Numbered from the stretch's first letter, positions 18,281 through 27,444 are shown. The stretch is DNA of 40,235 nucleotides from Singulisphaera sp. (GCA_027451445.1 DAIDJG010000409.1:1-40235), one strand, 5' to 3'. The notes: a model not told the origin generated them from the sequence alone. Numbers and translations are program-made.

Positions 18281-21200
18281 TCAGAAATTTCGATCGGGCT
18301 CTGAGCGGCGAGTCACCGGGACAGAGTTCGCCGAGCATGCCGCCCGGACGCGATCCCAGAGTTCGCGCAGGGGACGCTGCTCGGATTCCGGAAGCGCCGA
18401 GAGCGCCGGCTCATCGCGGAGGGACGCCAGCGCCGGATCGACCTGCCACCGGCTGAGTCGTCGAGCGATGCCCGCGCGCTGCGATGCCGTCCCCGAATTC
18501 AGGACCGTCGTCGAGGCCGCAAGATCGGCACGGAGCCACTCCACCGCCTGTCGACGCCACTCCGCTCCTGATTCCGCGAGCGGCCGGTCGCTTTCGGTCC
18601 CAGCGCGGGCTGCGGCACGCGCGGCCTGGAACCGATTCATCGCGACCAGATCCTCCGCGAGATCGGGTGCCGCGGCAAACGCCCGGGCCCAGAGCCGAGC
18701 CGCCTCGTCGGGCCGGTTTTGCGCGAAGGCCAGTCGGGCGAAGCACGCAGCCTCCTCGGCATTCGCCGGTGTCTCACAACCCTCGATCACGGCGGGAAGG
18801 CGAGATTGGAGTGCAAGAAGCCGCTCGGCCCGCGACGTGAGCATGCCCGCCGTGATGAAGGGGTCCGGCGGCGGGCCAGGTTCGATTCGAGCCAGTGCAT
18901 CGAGCGACCCACGCGGCTCGCCCGCCTCGAGCAGCGCCCGGCCGAGGAAGAGATGCGACGCGGAAATGCGGGGATCGAGTCGCACGGCCTCGCGGAATTC
19001 CGCCACAGCCTCGTCCAGCCGACCGGCCGATTGCAAGGCGTGCGCGAGCGCCTTGTGCGCCACGCCCATCGCCGGGAAAAGGCGAACGGCCTCGCGCTGC
19101 TCCTGGATAGCGGCGTCCCAGTCGCCGCGATCCGAGAATGCGAGCGCGACCTGATCGCGGACCATCCAGTCCTTCGGCTTCAATCGTTTCGCCTCCGCGA
19201 GTTCTCCCTCGCCGTCAGACGACTTTCCCAGAGCGAGCAACGCCGAACCGAGCGCGACGTGCGCGAGTGGGTCTTCGGGTCGAAGCCGCGTCCACTCGCG
19301 AAACAGGTCCGCAGCCTCGGCAGCCTGGCCGCTGAGCAACAGCGATTTGCCCAGACCACTCAGTGCCAACGGACTTTGGGGCCTCACTCCCGACGCGACG
19401 GCATAGAAGCGGACCGCGTCTTCGGAACGGTTCGCGGCCGTCAATTCGCGACCCAGATCGGCGTTCACCCAGAAATCATCCCGATGCGACGCCTGCGCCT
19501 GGCGCAATAGATCGATCGCCATGTTGCGTCTTCCCAGGATCGCGAGTGCGGTTGCCAGTCTGGTGACGCTCGTGACGGGAAGATGTTCCACATCCGCGGT
19601 GGCGGCAAGTCGCTCCAGCACTTCGAGCCGATGGGTCGGGCCTCCAGCCGTGTGGCCGACCGTATCGCGCAGACGATTCCTCCATGGATCGGGATCGGCG
19701 GCCCTCGCCACGGCGACCAGGCGATCGGCCCCCGCGGGGTCGCGTAGCACCCAACCACGGCGCAGGATGGCCCACTGATCGAGCGCGCTGGCAAGTTCCG
19801 CGGCGACCGGGCTTGCCGCCAGCAAACGGCCGGCCGTCGAGGGATCGAGCGACTCGACATCGACGCCATAAGCACGAAACGTAGCGGCATAATCGGAGCT
19901 GGCCTTTCGCTCGTCGGTGTGCACGCCGAAGTCGTTGAGGACCGCAGCCAGACGCTCGACGATGCGACGGTCCTTTTCCACGGCCTCGATCGACTCGCGT
20001 TGTCGCACGAGCTCGTCGAGAAACTGGCGCACTCGCTCCTTCTGCGCTCGGCTCACGTCGCTGCCCGCAAGGAGCGTCTCCGCGCGACGCGCCGCCTCGA
20101 TGGCCTCGACCCAGAGGATCGGGGCGGTTCCCGCCGCGATCGCCTTCTCGCGTTTCTTCACGGAATCGACGAGGGCCGCATTGACTGCGGATTCCACGGT
20201 TCCCAGACGCCGGCGTCGTTCGCGGTCCACCCATCTCCAACCGGCCGCGCCGATCACGCCCGTGGCGAGCACCGACACGACCAGCGCCAGCGTCAACTGC
20301 CGGCGCCGTCGCTCGCCCGCGGCGCGTGCTTCGGCCCGCGCCGTCGCCAACTCCGCATCCCGCAATCGCCCTTCCACGCCACGCAGGTACGCGGTCAGTC
20401 CGAGCACGACGACGCTCGCGTCGCGAGGCCGATGTTTCGGTGCGGCCGCGAGGCACGACCGGGCCAGCGCCAGGAGCTCGGCATCGGCCCCGCAGGCGTC
20501 GAGTCTCTGAAACGCATCCGAAAGATCCGCGCTCTCCGACTTACGGTAAACCTCGGATGTCGTAGCGGCCACGAACGCCGGCTGGCCGGTCAGAATTTCG
20601 CACAGGATGGAGCCGAGGGCGAACACGTCAGCCCGCTCATCGAGCGTGTCCATGGCGCCGCGCGCCTGCTCTGGGGCCATGTACGAAGGAGTACCCAGGA
20701 TCGATCCCGCGCGCGATTCCATCTGCTCGGAATCGTCTCGCAAGGTCCGAACCGCCGAGGCGTCATAGCCCGCGGAGACGGTCCGTTCGTCGTCGGCTGC
20801 GCCACCCTGATCGAGCACCTTCGCGAGGCCCCAGTCCATCACCTGGACCTCGCCAAAACTGCCCACCATCACGTTCGACGGCTTGAGGTCGCGATGGATC
20901 ACGCCCTTCGAATGGGCGTAGGCCACGGTCTGGCAGACCTGCTCGAAGATGCCGATGAACCGCATCCGTTCCTCGTCGGGGCTCCGACGCGCCGCCAGAA
21001 CCACAGCCAGGGTGCGTCCCCTCACGAGCTTCATCGCGATGAACATCCGCCCGTCGGATAGACGCCCCAGCTCGTGCACCGGGACGATTCCGGGATGCTG
21101 GAGTTGCCCGCCGATTTGCGCCTCCTCGACAAACCGACGGACCATCTCGGGATGTTCGCGGTGTTCCTCGCGCATCACCTTGACCGCCAGGTCGCGGCCG

Positions 21201-21580
21201 AGGTGGAGGTCGCGGCCCTGGAAGATCGCTCCCATGCCTCCGCGCGCCAGCTCACCCACGAGCTGATAGCGCGTGGTTGACTCGGGAGACCCGTGACCGT
21301 CCCTTGCAGCAGGTCGGATCAGCGGAGCATCATCACACGACTCGTGCAGGTGGATCCGTGCCGCCGGCATCGCGAAGGGTGCGATCCCCTCTTTACGCGA
21401 TCTTGATGCGTTCGACCCCAGCGCGAACGTGGCTCCGAGGCGAAGCAGACACCGGGGACATAAACCTGCCGGGGAATTACCCGGCAATCGTTCGCCGCAG
21501 TCGGGACATATTCCGACCCCGCGCATCGCACCCATCTCACTCGTGTTCGCATCCGGCACCAGAAGCCACCTCGTTTTCAT
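18281..21580 (-). CDS. Membrane Ser/Thr kinase with zinc ribbon and TPR tail
   Basis: A 1099-residue kinase from the ATG at 21580. The GTG at 21559 is an alternative start with a better ribosome site (GAGGTG 7 bases upstream). A zinc ribbon (C25, C28, C41, C44) precedes the kinase domain, about 105-375. The domain has GELARGGMGAIF as its glycine loop, VIHRDLKPSN as catalytic loop, DWG instead of DFG, and MAPEQA. One membrane helix lies at about 427-447 (LALVVSVLATGVIGAAG). The outer part contains TPR-type repeats at about 670-900 (for example LGKSLLLSGQAAEAADLF). It starts 40 bp after the stop of the ECF sigma gene at 21621 and is surely in one operon with it. The kinase probably senses something outside through the TPR region and modifies the sigma factor; this is inference. 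Confidence 0.88.
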   Translation of the reverse strand: MKTRWLLVPDANTSEMGAMRGVGICPDCGERLPGNSPAGLCPRCLLRLGATFALGSNASRSRKEGIAPFAMPAARIHLHESCDDAPLIRPAARDGHGSPESTTRYQLVGELARGGMGAIFQGRDLHLGRDLAVKVMREEHREHPEMVRRFVEEAQIGGQLQHPGIVPVHELGRLSDGRMFIAMKLVRGRTLAVVLAARRSPDEERMRFIGIFEQVCQTVAYAHSKGVIHRDLKPSNVMVGSFGEVQVMDWGLAKVLDQGGAADDERTVSAGYDASAVRTLRDDSEQMESRAGSILGTPSYMAPEQARGAMDTLDERADVFALGSILCEILTGQPAFVAATTSEVYRKSESADLSDAFQRLDACGADAELLALARSCLAAAPKHRPRDASVVVLGLTAYLRGVEGRLRDAELATARAEARAAGERRRRQLTLALVVSVLATGVIGAAGWRWVDRERRRRLGTVESAVNAALVDSVKKREKAIAAGTAPILWVEAIEAARRAETLLAGSDVSRAQKERVRQFLDELVRQRESIEAVEKDRRIVERLAAVLNDFGVHTDERKASSDYAATFRAYGVDVESLDPSTAGRLLAASPVAAELASALDQWAILRRGWVLRDPAGADRLVAVARAADPDPWRNRLRDTVGHTAGGPTHRLEVLERLAATADVEHLPVTSVTRLATALAILGRRNMAIDLLRQAQASHRDDFWVNADLGRELTAANRSEDAVRFYAVASGVRPQSPLALSGLGKSLLLSGQAAEAADLFREWTRLRPEDPLAHVALGSALLALGKSSDGEGELAEAKRLKPKDWMVRDQVALAFSDRGDWDAAIQEQREAVRLFPAMGVAHKALAHALQSAGRLDEAVAEFREAVRLDPRISASHLFLGRALLEAGEPRGSLDALARIEPGPPPDPFITAGMLTSRAERLLALQSRLPAVIEGCETPANAEEAACFARLAFAQNRPDEAARLWARAFAAAPDLAEDLVAMNRFQAARAAARAGTESDRPLAESGAEWRRQAVEWLRADLAASTTVLNSGTASQRAGIARRLSRWQVDPALASLRDEPALSALPESEQRPLRELWDRVRAACSANSVPVTRRSEPDRNF

Positions 21581-21620
21581 TGCGTCAATGACCGCGAGCG
21601 TTGCGCCCGCCCGCGCGGGC

Positions 21621-22361
21621 TCAAGCTTCCAGGGCGGCAAAAAGAGCCTGAATCTCGTCGTCGACCTGGGTGGAGTCCCCGACGGTCGCCGCGATCTCCT
21701 CGTGCAGCAGGACACCGTAGCGGCGCCGGAGACGGTGGACCGCAACGCGGACGTTCCCTTCGCTGGTCCCCAGCCTACGGGCGATTTCCGCGTAGGGAGT
21801 AGACTCGGGGTCTCGGGTCAGAACAGCGATCAGTTCCTCGAACCTGGCCGACCGGCCCGAGTCGTCGTACTCGCTACGAAGCCGTTCCACGACACGGCTG
21901 AGCAGGGTCAAGGCCCACGTTCGGTCGAAGATCCGGTCCGCGGTCATCTCGTGAGCGGGTTCGAGTGCGTAGCGGCGTTCGGCGTCGAGTGGATCGATCG
22001 CGAGCCGCTGCCGGCCGCCGCCCCGTTTGGCCGCGCTCTGCCGATCGCAATCACCCATCAAATGCCGAGCGCACACCGTGCGCAGAAAGGCGCGGAAGCG
22101 TCCTCGGGAGGGGTCCGCCCTCGCGATCAAGTCGCGTTCCAGTACGTAGGCGAAGAAGTCCTGCGTTCGATCCTCGGCCTGCTCCGGCGAGAACCCCCGA
22201 TGACGGACGAAGGCGTAGATGGGATACCAGTACGCCTGGCACAGCATCGACAAGGCCTCCCGAGCCTGTCCGTCGTCGTGACTCCCGGCCGTCACCACGC
22301 GGCTCCATTGTGTCGTCGGGAATCGGCCTGGAGACCGATCTTCGGTATGAAGTTCCGACAT
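21621..22361 (-). CDS. ECF RNA polymerase sigma factor paired with kinase
   Basis: A 246-residue sigma factor beginning with a TTQWSRV segment, as in kinase-linked planctomycete ECF factors. Region 2 spans about 30-110 (YWYPIYAFVRHRG, then RTQDFFAYVLER and RGRFRAFLRTV). Region 4 spans about 175-225 (PYAEIARRLGTSEGNVRVAVHRLRRRY). The C-terminal 20 residues (TVGDSTQVDDEIQALFAAL) are shared with the paralogue at 25494. There is no anti-sigma gene; the kinase immediately downstream takes that place. An AGG about 8 bases upstream of the ATG is a modest ribosome site. Confidence 0.9.
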   Translation of the reverse strand: MSELHTEDRSPGRFPTTQWSRVVTAGSHDDGQAREALSMLCQAYWYPIYAFVRHRGFSPEQAEDRTQDFFAYVLERDLIARADPSRGRFRAFLRTVCARHLMGDCDRQSAAKRGGGRQRLAIDPLDAERRYALEPAHEMTADRIFDRTWALTLLSRVVERLRSEYDDSGRSARFEELIAVLTRDPESTPYAEIARRLGTSEGNVRVAVHRLRRRYGVLLHEEIAATVGDSTQVDDEIQALFAALEA

Positions 22362-22567
22362 AGGTTGAACCTGGACCCCGAGCAGGCGAGACGGAACCTT
22401 GGGCGCAAGCTAACTGATTATCGCTTCGTGACGCTTCAATGACTAGCAACCCGTCTGTGCAATCGTCAACCGTGCTGTCGGTATTGCCACGTCGGCCCGC
22501 TGTCCAACTGTCGCCGGGTCGTGTTACGCCGGAATGTTTCTCTCTTCGAAGTTACGGGTGCGCAGAC

Positions 22568-22655
22568 ATCGGGAGAGCAGGGCTCCGTCTGAGCCCGCCT
22601 TGATTCGATGACACGTCTTGCAGTCATGGGAACATCGCGCATCGTGAGCCGCCAT
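22568..22655. repeat. Degenerate half copy of the GGGAGGGC repeat
   Basis: The sequence starting CATCGGGAGAGCAGGGCTCC aligns with the reverse complement of 38570-38646, sharing the GATGAC-GTCTT-GTCAT-GGAACATCGCG order of blocks. Only one arm is present, so the palindrome is lost. It lies upstream of the sigma gene at 21621. The rest of 22362-22717 shows nothing I can name. Confidence 0.55.
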
Positions 22656-22717
22656 CAGCGCGCAGTGATCCCGCGACTCGGAGATTTGCAATCGATCTCA
22701 TCCACGACGATCACTCT

Positions 22718-22892
22718 GAATCCGTCCCAATAGCGCGGGAAGCGTGGAAATGGGGACTGGCTCCGGACGTCTTCGGACGGTGCCTGTCCCCATTTTCACG
22801 CTTCCCGCTGCGTCGGAAAACGGGGACAGGCACCTCGAAGACTCGGAGCCAGTCCCCGTTTTCCGACTCCGCTCCACTTCCGGGACAGACTC
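22718..22892. mobile_element. IS5-like MITE, copy 2 (175 bp)
   Basis: The ends are GAATCCGTCCC (22718-22728) and GGGACAGACTC (22882-22892), two mismatches from perfect. The inner hairpins and the block CACCTCGAAGACTCGGAGCC are shared with copy 1 at 13528. The flanks are TCT and TCA, an imperfect 3-bp duplication. The right-hand TCA is the stop codon (TGA on minus) of the kinase gene at 22893, just as in copy 1. Confidence 0.75.
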
Positions 22893-25391
22893 TCAGTCGG
22901 GGCCTTGCGCGGCCCTCGTGAGGTCCGCGATCTCGATCCGCCGGTAGTCGACGGGCGCGTCCTGGCTAACCAGCCCGAGGTACCCCGTCGTGCGATCCTT
23001 GCCCGGATGACGTTGGACGTTCATGAACTCGTGAACCTGGCTCAGGTCGGTGTCGAGAATGACAGCACCGTTCAACTCGACGCGAATCGTTGAGCCGCGA
23101 ACGGTGACGACTTGGGTGTTCCACTCGCCGGTCGGGCGGAGGTGGCCTCGCGCTGCGGCGACCATGCCGTAGGCCGATCCCGTGGCCTGGCGCGGGTCGA
23201 TATTGGGAAAACTCGGCTCGTCGAGAATCTGGATCTCGCACATCGCGATTTCCGACGCCAGCCCCGTCCCCGGGTAGCGAATGGCAAGTCCCCCGTTGCC
23301 TCTTGGCGTAAACCGATACTCGACGCGGACGACGAAATCCGAGTATTGATCGCGCGTATAAATGGTTAGCGGCTCGGGCGTTTTCGCGCGGAGGAGGCCG
23401 TCGCGGACCTCGAAGCCGTCGACATCGCCAGCCCAGCCGTCCAGATCCGTTCCGTTGAACAACGGACGGAACACCTCAGGCGTTCGCGCGCTGACGTGTT
23501 GAGCCGGCTCCGACGGGACGAGCGTGTAATTCTCCACAAGCCTTCGGGTCGACGGGGCGAAGGAGGAAATTGCAATCTCGCGTCCGTGGATGATCCCCTC
23601 GTTGTCAAAACCCTGCTTGCCCTGGATGGCTTTCGTGTCTTTGGCGAACCAGTTGATCCGGTCTTTCCTGATCGTGCCCTTGATGTTGTGCACGTTGGCA
23701 CCGGCGTCGAGCCTGGCACGGAACGATTCTCCCTGGCGCTCCAGGACCGTGAGGCGGGTATTGTTTTCGGGTGCGAGCCACACGGTACCCGGCTGGAACG
23801 GATCGGCGGGGGGCGGGACGACGGACTTTGGGGGTCGTGTGGTGGATGCGGTTACGACCGGTCGCGTTGCGACTGGAGTCGGCCCGGTCTTTAGCCACAG
23901 TGTATAGCAGGCCGGGGCGATACCGAACAGGGCCAGCGCGATCAATAGGTACGGGGGTGAAGACCGACGCCGCCGACGCACTCGCTTGGGCAGGGGACGC
24001 GAGACAATCGGGGGCAGTTGTTCCTCCGTCAACTCCTTGTGTCCGCCCTCGGGACGGTAGTCCGTCATGAGGTCCTCGAGCCGCAGGTCGGGATCGAAAC
24101 TCGGCACACGCAACGTCTCGCGGGCGAAAACCGTGGTGTCGCGATCGCGGCGGCCGCGCGGCGAGGCCTTCTTCATGATCCTCCCCGCGAAATCCTTCAA
24201 ATCCGCGCTCGCGTCGCCCGCCTCGCGCGCTGAGGCCCGGCAGGCCTCCAGCGCGAGGATCACGTCACTCATCGTCCCCGGCCGATCCGAGGGACTTTTC
24301 GACATCATTTTTTGGTAGATCGCCTCCACCGCCTGGGGGACTTCTGGCCGAGCGGCGCGCAGTGACGGTGCCGGGCGATCTTGATGGGCCAGGAGCCGTT
24401 TCAGAACGGAATCGCCCTCAAAGGGAGGCGCCCCGGTCAGGAGGAAAAACAACGTGCAGCCGAGGCTGTAGATGTCAGCGCGGCCGTCGACGGACCGGGC
24501 GTCGTCGGCCTGCTCGGGGGCGAGGAAATCCACGGTCCCCAGGTACGCGCCGCTCTCGGTCAGTTTGCCGGAGACCGTCCGGCCGAGCTGACCGGACTGC
24601 TCGATCACACGCGCCAGCCCGAGGTCGAGGACACGGACCGTACCTGCCGGATCGATCATGATGTTGCCGGGCTTGACGTCGCGATGAATCACCCCCTGCT
24701 TGTGCGCAGCCTCGAGCCCGCGCGCAGCCTGGATGACACAATGGAGCGCCAGCTTGAGGTCCATCGCGCCGCCCCTTTCCACGAGGGTGTCGAGGTCGCA
24801 GCCAGGGATGTATTCCATGGTCAGGTAATGGACCCCCCGATCCAGATTGGCCTCGAGCGCCGGGACGAGGTTTGGGTGGTGGAGTCGAGCGGCGACCTGG
24901 AACTCGCGGCGGAATCGCCTCAGCGCGTCCGGGTCGCGCCCGAACGACGGCGGGAGGATCTTCAGGGCAACGACCTGCCCCGACGCACGATGATTCGCCT
25001 TGAAAACGACTCCCATGCCGCCCACGCCGAGCTTGTCCGCCACGAGATAATCGCCGATCAGCAGACCCCGCGCCTTGCCCTGGAGAATTGCTCCCGCCTG
25101 ATACGCGGTCAGCTTTTTGGCTTGAACGAGCACCCGCGCCAGCCGCGAGGGGTCCTCCGAGGCAAGGCTCGCGTGACGTTCGAGCTCCTCGTCCGTCATG
25201 AGCTTCAAATCGCGAAGCGCCGCGAGTTCTTCGGACCACCCGACGACCGCAGCATGTGAGCCCGCACGCGGCGGGTTCCGGATCGTCGTCTCGGAGGAGG
25301 ATGCGTTCATCAGGCAGCGCGGGCAGAGCCCGAGCGGGGCATCCGGCGGCACGTGAAGACCGCACTCGGGACAGCAGGGCGTTGTGCTCAT
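22893..25391 (-). CDS. Ser/Thr kinase fused to a DUF1080 (3-keto-disaccharide hydrolase-like) domain
   Basis: An 832-residue protein. A zinc ribbon (C7, C10, C23, C26) leads a kinase domain at about 112-375. The domain has GVGGMGVVF as glycine loop, VIHRDVKPGN as catalytic loop, DLG instead of DFG, and APEQA; the catalytic Lys is in VALKIL. A membrane helix lies at about 477-497 (LLIALALFGIAPACYTLW), followed by a Pro/Thr linker and a small beta region. About 640-828 is a DUF1080 concanavalin-type domain (FNGTDLDGW, then NGGLAIRYPG, EIQILDE and GEWNTQVV). Secreted DUF1080 proteins act on sugars such as 3-keto-glycosides; here the domain would face the periplasm as sensor or anchor. The sigma gene at 25494 lies 102 bp upstream on the same strand. 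Confidence 0.88.
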   Translation of the reverse strand: MSTTPCCPECGLHVPPDAPLGLCPRCLMNASSSETTIRNPPRAGSHAAVVGWSEELAALRDLKLMTDEELERHASLASEDPSRLARVLVQAKKLTAYQAGAILQGKARGLLIGDYLVADKLGVGGMGVVFKANHRASGQVVALKILPPSFGRDPDALRRFRREFQVAARLHHPNLVPALEANLDRGVHYLTMEYIPGCDLDTLVERGGAMDLKLALHCVIQAARGLEAAHKQGVIHRDVKPGNIMIDPAGTVRVLDLGLARVIEQSGQLGRTVSGKLTESGAYLGTVDFLAPEQADDARSVDGRADIYSLGCTLFFLLTGAPPFEGDSVLKRLLAHQDRPAPSLRAARPEVPQAVEAIYQKMMSKSPSDRPGTMSDVILALEACRASAREAGDASADLKDFAGRIMKKASPRGRRDRDTTVFARETLRVPSFDPDLRLEDLMTDYRPEGGHKELTEEQLPPIVSRPLPKRVRRRRRSSPPYLLIALALFGIAPACYTLWLKTGPTPVATRPVVTASTTRPPKSVVPPPADPFQPGTVWLAPENNTRLTVLERQGESFRARLDAGANVHNIKGTIRKDRINWFAKDTKAIQGKQGFDNEGIIHGREIAISSFAPSTRRLVENYTLVPSEPAQHVSARTPEVFRPLFNGTDLDGWAGDVDGFEVRDGLLRAKTPEPLTIYTRDQYSDFVVRVEYRFTPRGNGGLAIRYPGTGLASEIAMCEIQILDEPSFPNIDPRQATGSAYGMVAAARGHLRPTGEWNTQVVTVRGSTIRVELNGAVILDTDLSQVHEFMNVQRHPGKDRTTGYLGLVSQDAPVDYRRIEIADLTRAAQGPD

Positions 25392-25493
25392 GGAAGGAGG
25401 CCCCCGGGAAACGCTTCGTTGTCGAGGGGGATCTCCGTCAGAGAAGGAAAATCCTCGATGTGTGACGTCGCGGTCTCTTTTTTTGTTTCTGGC

Positions 25494-26231
25494 TCAAACC
25501 GCCAGCGCGTTCAAGAGGATGCTGACCTCGTCGTCGACCTCGCTGGGATCGCCGATGGTGCCCGCGACCTCCTGTCGCAGCAACTCGCGGTAACGGCGAC
25601 GGAGGCGCGTCGCGGCAGCGCGGGCGGCCTCCTCGCTCAGGCCCAACTCGGCGGCGATCGCGGTGTACCCGGCGCGGCCGCCGTCGCCGAGCAGCGCGGA
25701 ACGCAACGCCGAAAACTGTCGGAGCTTACCAGCCTTCGCCATCTCGCCTTCGAGCTGGGCGAGGACACGTTCGAGCACCGTCAGAGCCCAACGACGCTCG
25801 TAGAGCCGCTCGGCGGTGAGTTCGTGCGCGGGCTCTCGGGCGTAGCGCGCCCTGGCGTCGTCCGGGTCGAGTGACAGCATCGCGCGACCGCCGCCGCGCT
25901 TCTGTGCACGCGCGCGTTCGGCTTGGTTCGCGAGATAATGCGTGCACGCCGCGAGCAGGAAGGAGCGGAATCGCCCCTTCCGTCGGTCGAGCGTGGCCAG
26001 GTCCTTTTTCTCCAGGAGGCGGGCGAAGAACCCTTGGACGAGGTCCTCGGCCGAAGCATCGTCGTAACCTTTGCGTCGGACGAACGCATAAAGCGGGTAC
26101 CAGTAGTCGCGGCAGAGCGACTCCAGCGCTTCGCGCGCGCGAGCCGAGTCGCCCCCTCGCACGGCGACGATCCGGCTCCAGCGCGTGGTGCGGAAGCGCT
26201 CGGGATGCTCTCGCGAACCCTCGTCAATCAT
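25494..26231 (-). CDS. ECF RNA polymerase sigma factor paired with DUF1080 kinase
   Basis: A 245-residue sigma factor. The ATG at 26231 is preferred to the longer frame because AGGA lies 8 bases upstream and the alignment with the paralogue at 21621 begins there (FRTTRWSRIV). Region 2 is visible as YWYPLYAFVRRKG, LVQGFFARLLE and RGRFRSFLLAA. Region 4 is YTAIAAELGLSEEAARAAATRLRRRYR. The end (TIGDPSEVDDEVSILLNAL) matches the end of the other factor. The pair 25494/22893 repeats the pair 21621/18281, so the two cassettes look like an old duplication with different sensor ends. Upstream 26232-26475 shows nothing notable. Confidence 0.9.
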   Translation of the reverse strand: MIDEGSREHPERFRTTRWSRIVAVRGGDSARAREALESLCRDYWYPLYAFVRRKGYDDASAEDLVQGFFARLLEKKDLATLDRRKGRFRSFLLAACTHYLANQAERARAQKRGGGRAMLSLDPDDARARYAREPAHELTAERLYERRWALTVLERVLAQLEGEMAKAGKLRQFSALRSALLGDGGRAGYTAIAAELGLSEEAARAAATRLRRRYRELLRQEVAGTIGDPSEVDDEVSILLNALAV

Positions 26232-26475
26232 GGCCGTGATCCTACGAGCGCCAACGCGAGTCCGTCCCCCTCCGGGCATTGAGATTCGGGTCGTGTGGCC
26301 CGTTCCTGGATCGCCCCTTGAGCTTTCGGATTCGCCGAGCCTGACCCTGCTCAGAGACGCGACTCTACCATAGAGGCTTGTAGGATTCTCGACTTACCAG
26401 GCTGATTTCGCTTGGGGGTCGGTATATCAGCCACGCACGAAATAGGGAGCGATTGAACGGAAGGAATTCCCGCGA

Positions 26476-26853
26476 TCACTCGAGGGCGCCCTGGTCGAGC
26501 AGGATGTCGAGGATCGCGGGTTTGATGTCCCTTGAAAGACTTGCCCCTTCCCGGATCCGGCTCAAGAGGACCTGAGCCACCGGTGTACCCCACAGGATCG
26601 CCGAAGCGTCCGCCATCGTCTCCAGGTCGGCCGCCTTGCATACGATGATGCGGTCATAAGCGATGCAGGTCAGGTGCTTGACCCACGGGTGCTCTCCGGG
26701 CTGGATCAAGCAGACCTTCTCCTTGGTGACGTCGTAGCTCGTCATCGTGACGAAGACGACCTGCTCGGCAAAATGTTCCGGGTCCGAGATTATGACCCGC
26801 AGGTGGCGGTCCGCAACATCCTTCTTGAGGAAGAATGTGTCGCCAGCCTTCAT
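26476..26853 (-). CDS. Small PemK/MazF-like protein, candidate toxin of Panacea pair
   Basis: A 125-residue protein whose ATG overlaps the stop of the Panacea gene as ATGA. It opens with KAGDTFFLKK and has HLRVIISDP, VVFVTMTS and GEHPWVKHLTCIAYDR, an order of beta strands like that of SH3-type PemK/MazF endoribonucleases; the usual RGxIW-type start is only partly matched. The C-terminal 35 residues are helical (IREGASLSRDIKPAILDIL). From its position after a Panacea-domain antitoxin I infer it to be the toxin. The fold assignment is tentative, and it may represent a distinct toxin family. Confidence 0.6.
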   Translation of the reverse strand: MKAGDTFFLKKDVADRHLRVIISDPEHFAEQVVFVTMTSYDVTKEKVCLIQPGEHPWVKHLTCIAYDRIIVCKAADLETMADASAILWGTPVAQVLLSRIREGASLSRDIKPAILDILLDQGALE

Positions 26854-27401
26854 GGCGTCTTCCCGAAGAGTGACTCCAGCTCGATCCGGTCCGCCTCATC
26901 TTGCAGGACGATTGGGATCAAGTCGCCCTTGCCCTGCTGGGCCAGGACCTCGGTCCACGGGATCGGCGTCGAGGCCGCTTCCTGAAAATGACTGAGCCAC
27001 TCCGGAAAGTCGTGCGAGACCTCCGAGAGCTCCTCGTCAGTTACGTCACGGTAGCGGTTCGTCGCTTCGATGAGCTTCTCCGTCTCCCGCTTCGTGAGCT
27101 CCCTCCGATCGGGCTTCCTCTTGAGGCAAACCTTGTACCCCGCGCTGTCGAAGTACTCACGCCAGGCGTCGCTGTCTTGAGCGATACCTTTGATAAGGTC
27201 GTAGACATGGGAAAGGACGGGCCCGTATTTCATGGCTACGGCCACGTCACCGGTGAGGGGCCGACCGGATTCGGTGAGCAACTCCCGATCGACGATGTAG
27301 AGCAGCTTCAGGAGGCGCATCCTGCTGATCGGAGAGCCCTCGAGCTCAAGAAGTAGCCCTGTCGCCTGGATGGTCTTCTCGAGGTCGAATCGAAAGTGCA
27401 T
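26850..27401 (-). CDS. Panacea-domain antitoxin (SocA/DUF4065-like)
   Basis: A 183-residue protein. The ATG at 27401 has GAGGG 6 bases upstream and lies about 37 bases from the predicted transcript start. The Panacea/DUF4065 core is clear: RLLKLLYIVDRELL at about 25-38, GRPLTGDVAVAMKYGPVLSHVYDLIKG at about 43-70, then a helical region with DEELSEVSHDFPEW. The domain is known as a broad antitoxin module that neutralises many unrelated toxins by direct contact. The C-terminal part is probably specific for the partner at 26476. Confidence 0.82.
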   Translation of the reverse strand: MHFRFDLEKTIQATGLLLELEGSPISRMRLLKLLYIVDRELLTESGRPLTGDVAVAMKYGPVLSHVYDLIKGIAQDSDAWREYFDSAGYKVCLKRKPDRRELTKRETEKLIEATNRYRDVTDEELSEVSHDFPEWLSHFQEAASTPIPWTEVLAQQGKGDLIPIVLQDEADRIELESLFGKTP

Positions 27402-27444
27402 CGTCATCCCTCGCGCCGTGCGTTCGCGGCTCGCTCCACCGTAA

